Origin: Paenibacillus sp. FSL H3-0469
GTDB taxonomy: Bacteria; Bacillota; Bacilli; Paenibacillales; Paenibacillaceae
Reading direction: 5' to 3'
DNA length: 64,000 nt
Assembly: GCF_038051945.1 (NCBI RefSeq)
Contig: NZ_CP150302.1
Span: 6,448,001-6,512,000, forward strand
Positions within the stretch are counted from its first letter, which is position 1; every line of letters starts with the position of its first letter. Position numbers and translations under genes: made by a program. Below the pieces are notes generated by a model. It was not told the DNA's origin, searched no databases, and worked only from the letters and a program-made list of their open reading frames with translations. Positions 8,926-18,606 of this stretch are shown here, one piece after another.

Positions 8926-9897
8926 ATGAAGCAAGGAGCGGCATTGGGGGCAGCAGAGGTAAGCGCGGGTACAAGCTTCCGCCGCAGCAGACGCGAGCAG
9001 CGCTTCAGACGGCTGAAGCGGGATAAATGGCTCTACATACTGCTCAGCCCCGGACTCCTATATTTCCTGGTGTTCAAATATGTGCCGATGTGGGGAGTGC
9101 TGCTCGCCTTTAAGGATTACCAGCCATTTCTGGGCTTCTGGCAGAGCAGCTGGGTGGGTCTTGAGCATTTCCGCACGTTTTTTCAGAACCCTGATTTCTT
9201 CATGCTGCTGCGCAATACGCTGGTGCTGTCGCTGTATAATCTGGTGTTCTTTTTCCCGGCACCGATTATCCTGGCCCTGCTGCTGAATGAGATCCGGCTG
9301 TCCTTCTACAAAAGGACGATTCAGACGCTGATCTATGTGCCCCACTTCATCTCCATGGTCATCGTCGCGAGTATCTCTTACGTGTTCCTTACGACCCAGG
9401 GCGGTGCGGTCAATGAATTCCTCTTCACGGTTACCGGGCGCAAGATCGATTTCCTCGCCAATCCCGACTGGTTCCGCCCGATGATTATTCTGCAGACCAT
9501 CTGGAAGGAATGCGGCTGGGGGACGATTATTTTCCTCGCTGCGCTGGCCGGTGTCGATGTGGAGCAATATGAAGCCGCCGTGGTGGACGGAGCCAGCCGC
9601 TGGCGCCAGACCTGGCATATTACGCTGCCCGCGATCCGCAGTACGATTGTCATTCTGCTGATTCTGCGGATGGGTACGATTCTGGATAACGGCTTCGAGC
9701 AAATCTATCTGATGATGAATGCGCTGAACCGCGAGGTGGCAGAGGTCTTCGATACCTATGTGTATGCGCTGGGAATTACCCAGGGGGCATTCAGCTACAG
9801 CACTGCAGTCGGCTTGTTCAAATCGGTGATCGGGGTCGTGCTGGTGCTCGGCACCAACTGGCTCGCCAAGAAGTCAGGCGAATCGGGATTATATTGA
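8926..9897 (+). CDS. ABC sugar permease, LplB type
   Basis: A 323-residue inner-membrane permease of the carbohydrate ABC importer class. A basic N-terminus (residues 15-38) leads into six predicted membrane helices. The EAA loop EAAVVDGASRWRQTWHITLP lies near 223-242 and would contact an ATPase. GGAGGTGAATGTAA places the ATG. It is the first gene of the rhamnogalacturonan operon. No ATP-binding subunit is encoded nearby, so a shared MsmX-type ATPase is expected. Confidence 0.93.
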   Translation: MKQGAALGAAEVSAGTSFRRSRREQRFRRLKRDKWLYILLSPGLLYFLVFKYVPMWGVLLAFKDYQPFLGFWQSSWVGLEHFRTFFQNPDFFMLLRNTLVLSLYNLVFFFPAPIILALLLNEIRLSFYKRTIQTLIYVPHFISMVIVASISYVFLTTQGGAVNEFLFTVTGRKIDFLANPDWFRPMIILQTIWKECGWGTIIFLAALAGVDVEQYEAAVVDGASRWRQTWHITLPAIRSTIVILLILRMGTILDNGFEQIYLMMNALNREVAEVFDTYVYALGITQGAFSYSTAVGLFKSVIGVVLVLGTNWLAKKSGESGLY

Positions 9898-9913
9898 AAA
9901 GGAGGCCAAGAGT

Positions 9914-10798
9914 GTGGCTAAACGTTACCGCAGCGCCGGAGAGATTACCTTTGACGTGTTTAATTACCTGGTGCTGGGCATCATCGGGATCGCGGCCATT
10001 CTGCCGTTCCTGTTTGTCGTCGCCGGTTCCTTCGCCACCGAGGCGGAAATTACGAAGCGCGCTGTCTTTCTGGTTCCGACGACCATTTCGCTGGACGCTT
10101 ACCGGTTTATTTTCTCCACAGATACCATTGTCCGCAGCATCGGGGTATCGCTGTACGTGACAGTGATCGGGACGGCAGTCAATCTGTTCTTCACGGTTAC
10201 CATGGCGTATCCGATGGCGAAGCGGTACCTGATGGGCCGCAATCTGATCCTCAATCTGGTGATATTCACGATGCTGTTCGGAGGCGGGATGATTCCCACC
10301 TATCTGGTAATCCGGGAGCTGCATCTGCTCGATACGCTGAATGCCTTAATTCTTCCGGGGGCGATCAGCGCCTTCAACCTGATTATCGTGAAGAACTTCT
10401 TCCAGGAGCTTCCCGCTGAGATGGAGGAGGCGGCGCGCATCGACGGCTGCACGGAACTGGGGCTGCTGTGGAGGATTGTGCTGCCGTTGTCGAAGCCGGT
10501 GCTGGCGACGTTCACGCTCTTTTATGCGGTCGGACACTGGAATAACTTCTTCTCGGCGCTGCTCTATATCAACGATCCGTCCAAGTGGCCGCTGCAGGTG
10601 ATGCTGCGCCAGATCGTTATGTTATCCCAGTCGGCAGCGGGGGATCTCAGCTCCATGGACCCGAATTTCGTACAGCCGCCGGAGCAGTCGATCAAAATGG
10701 CCGTCATCGTGGTCGGCACCCTGCCGATTATGTGCGTGTATCCGTTTCTGCAGAAGCATTTTGCCAAAGGGGTGATGCTGGGTTCAGTTAAAGGGTAA
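9914..10798 (+). CDS. ABC sugar permease, YtcP type
   Basis: The second permease of the importer, 294 residues with six predicted helices. Its EAA loop is EEAARIDGCTELGLLWRIVL near residues 173-192. It starts at a GTG 16 bases after the previous gene, with GGAGG eight bases upstream. The length and the N-terminal FDVFNYLVLGIIGIAAILPF segment are typical of YtcP/LplC proteins that partner LplB. Confidence 0.93.
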   Translation: MAKRYRSAGEITFDVFNYLVLGIIGIAAILPFLFVVAGSFATEAEITKRAVFLVPTTISLDAYRFIFSTDTIVRSIGVSLYVTVIGTAVNLFFTVTMAYPMAKRYLMGRNLILNLVIFTMLFGGGMIPTYLVIRELHLLDTLNALILPGAISAFNLIIVKNFFQELPAEMEEAARIDGCTELGLLWRIVLPLSKPVLATFTLFYAVGHWNNFFSALLYINDPSKWPLQVMLRQIVMLSQSAAGDLSSMDPNFVQPPEQSIKMAVIVVGTLPIMCVYPFLQKHFAKGVMLGSVKG

Positions 10799-10831
10799 GC
10801 GGTTAGTCAACATATAAAGGGAGGCCAAGTG

Positions 10832-12442
10832 ATGAAGAAGATGAAGCGGAGCAGAGGTTCACGGTCTGCGAAAAAAGGGTTGTTCATGCTGCTGGCTATG
10901 ATTATGCTGCTAAGTGTATTGTCCGGCTGCGGCGGAAATGGGGAGAATGCGGGAGCGGGACAGAAGGACCCTGCCGCTGAAAGCGGGAAGGCGGACGGTA
11001 CAGCCAAGGGAGAGAAGCCGCTTGAGCTGACGCTGATGCTGCCGATTTTCAAAACTAATTATCCGAAGGACGGCAGTCCGGTCGCCGCCAAGCTGGAGGA
11101 GCTGACGAACACCAAAATCCATTTCGAATGGGTGCCGAATGCGTCGTATGCGGACAAATTCAATATTACGCTGGCTTCCGGCAAGCTGCCTGATATTATG
11201 TATGTAGGTGACGTGAAAGCGTCCAGCTTCGTCAATGCGGCGAGATCCGGCGCTTTTTGGGAGGTGGGACCGTATCTCAAGGATTATCCGAATCTCAGCG
11301 GGGCAAAGGAAGTGATTCTGAATAACTCGGCCATCGACGGCAAGAATTACGGGATCTACAGAGGGCGGGCGCTGGGACGCAACGGCGTGGTGTTCCGCAA
11401 GGACTGGATGGAGAAGCTCGGGCTTGAGACCCCGAAGACCGTGGATGATTTCTATAATATGTTAAAAGCATTCAAAGAGCAGGACCCGGACGGCAACAGC
11501 CAAGCGGATACGTACGGCATGGTGCTGGTCAAGTGGACCGGCCAGTGGGCCAGCGGCTTCGATACGATGAAGCTGTGGTTCGGTTCTCCGAACAAGTGGG
11601 GCGTGCAGGATGGGAAGCTGGTACCTGAGCATGAATACCCTGAGTATTTGGAAGCGCTTAAATTCATGAAAAAGCTATACGACGAGCAGCTGATCAACGC
11701 CGATTTCGCGGTAATGGACAGCTCCAAATGGAATGATCCTGTCGTCAACAACAAGGCCGGCGTCATTGTCGATGTGGTCGATAATGCGGCACGGCTGGAT
11801 GATAAGATTCATGCCGCCCTCCAAAAGGAAGGCAAAGATGAGCCGGAGCGTCATTATATGGATGTTATCGGCGGTGTGAGCGGAGCGGACGGCGCGCTGC
11901 ATACTCTCCCGACCTCCGGCTTCTCCGGCATGCTGGCGATTCCGAAGTCTTCGGTCAAGACCGAGGAGGAGCTGAAGCAGGTGCTGGCCTTCCTGGACCG
12001 GCTGAATGATGAGGATTTGCAGACGATGCTGAACTATGGAATTGAAGGCGTGCATTACAAGCTGGTGGATGGATACATCGAACGCTCCAGCGATACCGTT
12101 CTGCTGGAATCGGAAGTGGAAGGCCTGAACCAGATGCTGCCGTTCATCCCGGAGGACAAGGCGAAGCAAGTGAAGCAGACCCCGCTGCGGCTGAAGCAGA
12201 CCGAGGTACAGAAGACGAATGAAGCGACGATTGTGACCAATCCGGCGGAAGCGCTGATCTCGGCAGTCTATACGCAAAAAGGCTCACAGCTGGATAACGT
12301 AATCAACGATGCGCGCATTAAATTCATTGTCGGCCAGATGGATGAGGCCGGGTTGAAGTCCGCTTTTGAGGTATGGCGGAAGACCGGCGGAGATGAGCTT
12401 GTGAAGGAAATGAACGAATTGTACGCCTCAGCGGGCAAGTAA
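10832..12442 (+). CDS. Extracellular sugar-binding lipoprotein, LplA type
   Basis: A solute-binding protein of 536 residues that delivers oligosaccharide to the two permeases upstream. A lipoprotein signal peptide with lipobox LSGC lies near residues 29-32, followed by a Gly/Asn/Lys-rich linker and a large type I-like binding fold. AAAGGGAGG lies eight bases before the ATG at 10832; a GTG at 10829 is possible but tightly spaced. The cargo is inferred from context to be rhamnogalacturonan-derived oligosaccharide. Confidence 0.92.
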   Translation: MKKMKRSRGSRSAKKGLFMLLAMIMLLSVLSGCGGNGENAGAGQKDPAAESGKADGTAKGEKPLELTLMLPIFKTNYPKDGSPVAAKLEELTNTKIHFEWVPNASYADKFNITLASGKLPDIMYVGDVKASSFVNAARSGAFWEVGPYLKDYPNLSGAKEVILNNSAIDGKNYGIYRGRALGRNGVVFRKDWMEKLGLETPKTVDDFYNMLKAFKEQDPDGNSQADTYGMVLVKWTGQWASGFDTMKLWFGSPNKWGVQDGKLVPEHEYPEYLEALKFMKKLYDEQLINADFAVMDSSKWNDPVVNNKAGVIVDVVDNAARLDDKIHAALQKEGKDEPERHYMDVIGGVSGADGALHTLPTSGFSGMLAIPKSSVKTEEELKQVLAFLDRLNDEDLQTMLNYGIEGVHYKLVDGYIERSSDTVLLESEVEGLNQMLPFIPEDKAKQVKQTPLRLKQTEVQKTNEATIVTNPAEALISAVYTQKGSQLDNVINDARIKFIVGQMDEAGLKSAFEVWRKTGGDELVKEMNELYASAGK

Positions 12443-12523
12443 AACCCGGTCCTGCTCCAGTCTCCGGCCGGTCTGTCCCCGCTGTGGCTGCATAGCTGCA
12501 ACTCTAAACTAAGGATTCGGCTG

Positions 12524-14899
12524 GTGAAACCAATGGAGAATGAAGGGGCAGGAGCACGGAACAGGTATACGCGAGGCCGGACGGGACGCAAGGGCCGTTA
12601 TTACCGCAATAATCTCATTATTGTGCTGATCGTCTCGTCCATTCCCGGGCTGATCATCGGGCTGCTGGTCTATTTTATGGCCGGGGGAAATCTGGAGAAG
12701 GAGCTGCTCCGGATGCATAACCGGCAGATTGAGCAGCGGGCGGACAACATCAATGATCAATTGTCTAATCTGGAGCTGATGCTGGCCCACTGGGCATTCG
12801 ATCCGAAGTTTGACTATGCGCTGAGCAACATGGATTTCATCCGCAATCATGAGCGGGCCTGGGATATTACGAAGACGCTGGTAGTCATGCAGGGCTCGAA
12901 TTCCATGGTGCGGCAGGTTGAGCTGTATCTGGCCGGTAATCAGCCGGTGCGCTTCGGCACGGAGTACGGGACGCTGGCTGCGGAGGAGGAAGCGCTGTAC
13001 TCGAAGCTGCTGAAGCAGGAGCGGAGCACGTACTGGACGAAGTGGGCTTTTGAACCGGAGAAGCCGGAGCAGAAGGAGCTGACGCTGGTGCACCACATCC
13101 CCGGCGGCAGCCGGGAGCCCTTCGGGGCGCTGCTGCTGCGTATGGATACAGAGAAGGTATCGGCGCTGCTGCGGACCATGACTCCGTACAACACGGGGGA
13201 GGTGTTCATGGAGCAGAAATCCGGCGGACTCTTCATCTCGGGGGGCGGGATGGATGCGCCCTCGCCGCTCGTTACGGCGCTGCGGGCTGCTATTACGGGC
13301 AGAGGCAGCCAGGACAGCGGCTCATTTCTCTACGACTGGAACGGGGTTACTTATGCGGTGACCTATGGTGATTTCTCGCGGATTGCCAGTGAATGGCGGT
13401 ATGTATCGGCTTCGCCGATCTCCAGCGTCACCTCTCCGGTGGTCCGGCTGTCCCGGATGATTATCATGGTCAGCTTGTGCGCCTTGTTGCTGGCGGCAGT
13501 CCTGTCCTGGATTGCCTCCCGCAAAATCTATTCGCCGGTCCGCCGCCTGCTTCAGACGCTGCTACCCGAACATGCGGCCTCCGGGGAGCGGGTGGATGAG
13601 CTGACGCTGATCGAGCGGCACTGGCAGAACCTGCACGGACAGCAGCATGCCCTCGAATACACGCTCTCGGAGCAGCTTCCGCATGTGCAGCAGAGCTTCC
13701 TCCACCAGCTGTTCCAGGGGTATCTGTATGCCTATTCCGAACAGGACTTGCAGAGCCGGATGAAGCAGTACAAGTGGGAAGTGGAGAACTGTTCATTCGT
13801 AGTGGTGTATATCCAGCTGACCGGCATCTCCAGCCTGGAGGCCAAGTTCCGCAGCGGCGACGAGAGTCTGGTCTCGTTCGCGGCCGTGAATATTACCTTG
13901 GAGCTTGCCCGTGAGCATTTCGGGCGGGCGGAGACTGTTAATCTGCATGATCTTACCTCCGGTATGCTGCTGATGGAACCGGGAAGCGGCCCGGACCCGG
14001 CCCGGGTGGCCGCCTTCGGTGAAGAACTGGCGGCTACCCTGAGCCGGATGCTTAAGCTTCAGGCCACGGTGGCCTACAGTGCAAGGATCGGGAGCATCTC
14101 CGCGATTCCGCGGTCCTTCGAGGCGGCGAAGCAGGCGGCCAGCCACAGCAGGTACGGGGGCGGGAACCAGATCATCAGCCTGGAGCAGCTGGAGCGCGAG
14201 GGACAGGGCACACCTATGCCGCAGTATTCCTTCGCGCTGGAGCGCGGGCTGATTCAGGCGCTGCGGACCGGCGAAGCGGAGGAAGCGGACCGGCTGCTGG
14301 AGGAATTCCTGGAGACGCTCTCCGCAGGCGGCGCGAAGGTGATCGACGTACAGCAGGGGATGCTGCATCTGCTCGGCGCGATCCTTCATGCGGTGCTGGA
14401 GGCCGGGATGTACCCGAGCCAGCTGTTCGGCGGCAGGAATCTGTATGCCAGCCTCTCGCAGATCCATGAGCCGGGGCTGATTCTCTCCTGGTTCCGCACG
14501 CAGGTTATCGCTCCCTTCCTGAAGGAGCTGTGCGAGCGCTCCGACGCCGGGATAAGGCGGACGATTGATCAGGCGATGCTGTACATTCAGCAGCATTATA
14601 TGGACAATATCTCGCTGGACAGCTGTGCGGATCATACAGGCACCAGCCCTTTTCTGCTCAGCAAGTCGTTCAAGCGGGTCACCGGGCAGAATTTCATCGA
14701 TTATGTAACGGAACTCCGGCTCGAGAGGGCGAAGGAACTGCTGCGTGACACGGATCTGAAGATGAACGATGTCGCCCTGCAGGTCGGCTATCAGCAGAGC
14801 TATTTCAACCGGATATTCAAAAAACAGGAGGACATCACTCCGACACGTTACCGTGAACTGAGCCGGCAGGAGGGGGAGAAGGAGAATGGGACCCGCTGA
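12524..14899 (+). CDS. Transmembrane AraC-family regulator
   Basis: A membrane-bound regulator of 791 residues. TM1 is near 28-50, an extracytoplasmic dCache-like sensor region fills about 51-305, and TM2 is near 306-326. A cytoplasmic middle region follows. The C-terminal AraC DNA-binding domain (about 683-785) has two helix-turn-helix motifs, ending with the signature ALQVGYQQSYFNRIFKK. It probably senses the imported glycan outside the cell and activates this operon. It starts at a GTG with AAGGA eight bases before. There is no phosphoacceptor domain, so it works as a one-component system. Confidence 0.9.
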   Translation: MKPMENEGAGARNRYTRGRTGRKGRYYRNNLIIVLIVSSIPGLIIGLLVYFMAGGNLEKELLRMHNRQIEQRADNINDQLSNLELMLAHWAFDPKFDYALSNMDFIRNHERAWDITKTLVVMQGSNSMVRQVELYLAGNQPVRFGTEYGTLAAEEEALYSKLLKQERSTYWTKWAFEPEKPEQKELTLVHHIPGGSREPFGALLLRMDTEKVSALLRTMTPYNTGEVFMEQKSGGLFISGGGMDAPSPLVTALRAAITGRGSQDSGSFLYDWNGVTYAVTYGDFSRIASEWRYVSASPISSVTSPVVRLSRMIIMVSLCALLLAAVLSWIASRKIYSPVRRLLQTLLPEHAASGERVDELTLIERHWQNLHGQQHALEYTLSEQLPHVQQSFLHQLFQGYLYAYSEQDLQSRMKQYKWEVENCSFVVVYIQLTGISSLEAKFRSGDESLVSFAAVNITLELAREHFGRAETVNLHDLTSGMLLMEPGSGPDPARVAAFGEELAATLSRMLKLQATVAYSARIGSISAIPRSFEAAKQAASHSRYGGGNQIISLEQLEREGQGTPMPQYSFALERGLIQALRTGEAEEADRLLEEFLETLSAGGAKVIDVQQGMLHLLGAILHAVLEAGMYPSQLFGGRNLYASLSQIHEPGLILSWFRTQVIAPFLKELCERSDAGIRRTIDQAMLYIQQHYMDNISLDSCADHTGTSPFLLSKSFKRVTGQNFIDYVTELRLERAKELLRDTDLKMNDVALQVGYQQSYFNRIFKKQEDITPTRYRELSRQEGEKENGTR

Positions 14900-15019
14900 G
14901 CAGGCAACGGCGCCAGAATGACAGCGGCTCACTTCCTGTAATTCCGGCGTCCGCAGGCCTCCTGCTCCGGGAACGGTTCATTCGTCCGGGTGATGTTCCC
15001 CATAAGGAGATGACTGAAA

Positions 15020-17815
15020 ATGACCGCAATGTCCTCGGCCCTGCCGGTCCAGTTACGGTGGCTGAAGCCGCCTGCTGCGGCTGCGGGGGTGACCTGGGGT
15101 GTCCCCTGGTCCAAGGGAGATCTGAAGCGCGGCGAACTGGCCGCGCTATGTCTTAAAGGGGCGGCAGAAGATTTCAGTCTGCCGCTGCAGAGCCGCCCGG
15201 CTGCGTATTGGCCGGACGGCAGCCTCAAATGGTCTCTGCATTCTGCCGTATGCCCTGAAGGGAGTACGGCAGGATATACGCTGGAACGCTCTGCCGGGCA
15301 GAGCGCTGTGTCCGCAGCCTTCCAGGTATCCGTGGAAGAGACGGAGGAGGCGTATATTGTCAATACAGGCAGCATTGTATGCACCGTGGTCAAGCATGGC
15401 CCGGGCGTGATCTCGCGGATTATCCGCCGGGGCACGGCGGAATCCGGGGGACCGGACGGCAAACGTAGATATTCTGGAGCTGCGGAGGCGGTTGAAGGTG
15501 CAGGGGCGGGTGCAGATGCAGTGCAGCAGGTCTGCGCCGCAGAGCAGCTTGTGTGCAGCGGAAGCGAGCTGGTCTGTCTCCGCGAGCAGCGGGACATGCT
15601 CAGCGGGGAGCAGACGCTGCGGCAGGAGCGGTTCACCGGGGTGACGCTGAAGGCTAGACTGGAAGAGCAGGGACCGGTGCGTGCCGTGATCCGGCTGGAC
15701 GGACGGCACAGAAGTACAAGGGGAGCCCGGGAATGGCTTCCATATACTTTGCGGCTCTATTTCTATGCCGGGCTTGCATCCATCCGGCTGGTGCATACCT
15801 TCCATTATGACGGCAACCCGCAGCAGGATTTCATCAAGGGGCTGGGCCTCCTGTTCAAGGTGCCGCTTAGCGGTCCGCTGTACAACCGCCATGTCCGTCT
15901 GGCGGGCAGCGGGGGAATCTTCAGCGAATCCCCCAAGACGCTACAGACCCGCAGAACCCGGGACAAATATGCCGGTATGTTCGCCGGGCAGCTTGAGGGG
16001 CAGAGCCAGCACTTTGATCCCGTAGAGGATGCGTACTTCACGGGACTGCTCCAGGATTCGGCAGTATGGGATGACTTCCGGCTGGTGCAAGATTCTTCTG
16101 AACATTACGCCGTCCACAAGCGGACAGGGCCGGACTGCACCTGGATTAAAGGGGCTGAAGGCCGGCGGGCAGGCGGACTGGGCTATGTCGGCTCTGACGG
16201 CGGAGGCTTGGCTGCCGGAGTGAAGGATTTCTGGCAGAAGCACCCGTCCGGGCTGGAGATCACTGGCACCTCCGGCGCGGAAGCGGCGTTAACGGTCTGG
16301 TTCTGGACGCCGGAGGCACAGGCGATGGACCTGCGCCATTATGATACGAAGACGCATGTCGAGTCTTCCTATGAAGGTGCGGAGGAGCTGCGGGCAACCC
16401 CTTACGGCATCGCCAATACGAACGAGCTGACCTTGTGGTGTACCTCGCGGACACCAGATTATGCGCAGCTTCAGCAGATGCAGCAGCAGGAGGATGAACC
16501 ACCGCTGCTGGTCTGTAAGCCGGAGTATTATCACCGCACCCGGGCGTTTGGACTCTGGAGCCTGCCGGACCGGAGCACGCCGGCCAAGGCGTATCTGGAG
16601 GAACGGCTGGAGGGGATCATCAGCTTTTACCAGAAAGAGATTGAACAGCGGAAGTGGTATGGCCTGTGGGATTACGGCGATTTCATGCACAGCTATGATC
16701 CGGTCCGCCATGTCTGGAATTATGATCTGGGCGGCTGTGCCTGGCAGAATGCCGAGCTGGTGCCGAACATGTGGCTGTGGGTGAGCTTCCTGCGGACGGG
16801 ACGTGCGGATATTTACCGGATGGCAGAAGCGATGACCCGGCATACGAGCGAGGTGGATGTATATCATTTCGGGGAATATGCGGGTCTTGGCTCCCGGCAT
16901 AATGTCGTGCACTGGGGCTGCGGCTGCAAGGAGGCGCGGATTGCCATGGCCGGACTGCACCGCTACTACTATTATCTGACCGGCGATGAGCGGACCGGCG
17001 ACATCATGGACAGTGTGAAGGACGCGGATTATTCCACGGTGACGCTGGACCCGATGCGGGCTTATTTTCCGAAGGATGAATTCAAGACGCATGTGCGGGT
17101 GGGGCCGGACTGGGCCGCATTCAGCTCCAATTGGATGACCCGCTGGGAACGCTATGAGGATACAGCCTACCGCGACAAAATCCTAACCGGCATCGGCTGC
17201 ATCAAAGCAGCCAATCTGCGGCTGATCTCCGGTCCAACCTATGGTTACGACCCCGTAACGGGAATTCTCAGTCCCATGGGCGACGATAACTGGGGCCGGC
17301 ATCTGGCGATCTGCATGGGCGGGCCGCAGGTATGGTTCGAGCTGGCGATGATGCTGGAGGACCCGGAGTGGGAGGACATGCTGGCGGAGTTCGGTGTTTT
17401 CTATAATTTGCCCGGGGAAGAACAGCTGCTTAGATCCGGTGGTGCGATTACAGGCAAGCAGCGCTTCGAGCATCCGGTATTGAGTGTCGCTATTGCCGCC
17501 TATGGCGCATGGGTCAAGGATGACCGGGCGACGGCGGAACGCTGCTGGAGCATATTGTTTGAGAATCCGTTCGGGCAGCTCCGGCTGGAGGAGGAACTGA
17601 AGCGGGTTACCTATACGGAAGCGCTCGATGAGATTGACTGGATCAATACGAATGAAGCCTCACAGTGGTCGCTGAATACGATCATTGCGCTGGAGCTGAT
17701 TGCCGAGTCTCTGCCTGCACGGGAGGCAGGGTCGGGTGGGGGAACTGGTGGCAGTGCAGGTGGCGGTGCAGGTGGCGGTGCTGGTGGCGGTACCGGGAAG
17801 GAGGCGGCCCAATGA
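15020..17815 (+). CDS. PL26-like exo-rhamnogalacturonan lyase
   Basis: A 931-residue protein resembling the PcRGLX/PL26 exo-rhamnogalacturonan lyases: an N-terminal beta-rich domain, a central alpha/alpha-barrel region with WYGLWDYGDFMHSYD near 550-564, and a C-terminal domain. The family removes unsaturated galacturonosyl-rhamnose from rhamnogalacturonan I. There is no signal peptide, so it should act on imported oligomers. It ends in a Gly-rich tail of about 25 residues encoded by 12-bp repeats. AAGGAGATG precedes the ATG, and its stop overlaps the next start. I recognise the family but have not aligned the catalytic residues. Confidence 0.82.
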   Translation: MTAMSSALPVQLRWLKPPAAAAGVTWGVPWSKGDLKRGELAALCLKGAAEDFSLPLQSRPAAYWPDGSLKWSLHSAVCPEGSTAGYTLERSAGQSAVSAAFQVSVEETEEAYIVNTGSIVCTVVKHGPGVISRIIRRGTAESGGPDGKRRYSGAAEAVEGAGAGADAVQQVCAAEQLVCSGSELVCLREQRDMLSGEQTLRQERFTGVTLKARLEEQGPVRAVIRLDGRHRSTRGAREWLPYTLRLYFYAGLASIRLVHTFHYDGNPQQDFIKGLGLLFKVPLSGPLYNRHVRLAGSGGIFSESPKTLQTRRTRDKYAGMFAGQLEGQSQHFDPVEDAYFTGLLQDSAVWDDFRLVQDSSEHYAVHKRTGPDCTWIKGAEGRRAGGLGYVGSDGGGLAAGVKDFWQKHPSGLEITGTSGAEAALTVWFWTPEAQAMDLRHYDTKTHVESSYEGAEELRATPYGIANTNELTLWCTSRTPDYAQLQQMQQQEDEPPLLVCKPEYYHRTRAFGLWSLPDRSTPAKAYLEERLEGIISFYQKEIEQRKWYGLWDYGDFMHSYDPVRHVWNYDLGGCAWQNAELVPNMWLWVSFLRTGRADIYRMAEAMTRHTSEVDVYHFGEYAGLGSRHNVVHWGCGCKEARIAMAGLHRYYYYLTGDERTGDIMDSVKDADYSTVTLDPMRAYFPKDEFKTHVRVGPDWAAFSSNWMTRWERYEDTAYRDKILTGIGCIKAANLRLISGPTYGYDPVTGILSPMGDDNWGRHLAICMGGPQVWFELAMMLEDPEWEDMLAEFGVFYNLPGEEQLLRSGGAITGKQRFEHPVLSVAIAAYGAWVKDDRATAERCWSILFENPFGQLRLEEELKRVTYTEALDEIDWINTNEASQWSLNTIIALELIAESLPAREAGSGGGTGGSAGGGAGGGAGGGTGKEAAQ

Positions 17816-18507
17816 CGGTGCAGCTGGCTAATGCAGGCGTTCCTGAGGGCTGGCATGAGATCTACCGCAATACACTGGAAGGTCCAGCACAGGTGGAGGG
17901 CTTCCATATGGAAGGCGATGGCGCAGTTACTTTTCCGCAGGGAAGACTGCGGCTGGAGAGCACCCGGGGGCCTGAGGAAGGTCAGAAGGCGAATGTGGTT
18001 TTCTGGTGCCCTGAGGTTTTTCCGGCGGAGCTTGCCCTCTCCTGGAGGTTCCGTCCGCTGCGCGAGCCGGGGCTGGCCATTCTGTTCTTCGCGGCTGCCG
18101 GTGCCGGGGGCAAGGATCTGTTCGACCCGTCCCTGCCGGTCCGCACGGGCGAATATGACCAGTACCACCATGGGGAGATGAATGCCTATCATATCTCGTA
18201 TTTTCGCCGGATGTGGGAGGAAGAGCGGGCTTTTCACACCTGTAATCTGCGCAAAAGCTACGGCTTCCACCTTGTCGCCCAAGGCGCTGATCCGCTCCCG
18301 GATACCGCCGATATGACTGCGGACTACCGGATGCTGGTGGTGAAGCGGGGGGCTGCTGTGACTTTTGCCATCAATGAATTGCCGGTGCTGCACTGGGTGG
18401 ATGACGGCTCGTCCTTCGGACCGCTCCTTGGCGGCGGCAGACTTGGCTTCCGCCAAATGGCCCCGTTGATAGCGGAGTACAGCGATCTGGCCGTCTATGC
18501 TCCTTGA
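17812..18507 (+). CDS. DUF1961 (YesU-like) protein
   Basis: A 231-residue protein matching the YesU/DUF1961 type: a jelly-roll lectin-like fold is expected, with conserved GEYDQYHHGEMNAYHISYFR near 120-140. B. subtilis yesU lies in the rhamnogalacturonan yes cluster, where its activity is unassigned. Its ATG overlaps the PL26 stop codon (ATGA), with GGAAGGAGG inside the preceding tail, so translation is coupled. It has no signal peptide. Confidence 0.82.
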   Translation: MTVQLANAGVPEGWHEIYRNTLEGPAQVEGFHMEGDGAVTFPQGRLRLESTRGPEEGQKANVVFWCPEVFPAELALSWRFRPLREPGLAILFFAAAGAGGKDLFDPSLPVRTGEYDQYHHGEMNAYHISYFRRMWEEERAFHTCNLRKSYGFHLVAQGADPLPDTADMTADYRMLVVKRGAAVTFAINELPVLHWVDDGSSFGPLLGGGRLGFRQMAPLIAEYSDLAVYAP

Positions 18508-18517
18508 AGCTTGGATA

Positions 18518-18575
18518 GGTGGCTGGAGTCACGGCTATCCCATAACAAAAAATATACAAGTTCAATCTATATAGG
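18518..18575. repeat. Fragment of dispersed repeat family B
   Basis: Twenty-two bases here (18523-18544) are identical to 8641-8662, and the following AT-rich 27 bases are also similar. The fragment sits between two genes of the operon. Confidence 0.75.
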
Positions 18576-18606
18576 GACGGACGATTACGAAGGAGGTTTT
18601 ACTGCA

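Noticed and set aside
13793..14932. 379-codon frame antisense to the AraC regulator
   Set aside because: Shadow of the GC-rich coding strand. The plus-strand frame has clear AraC motifs.
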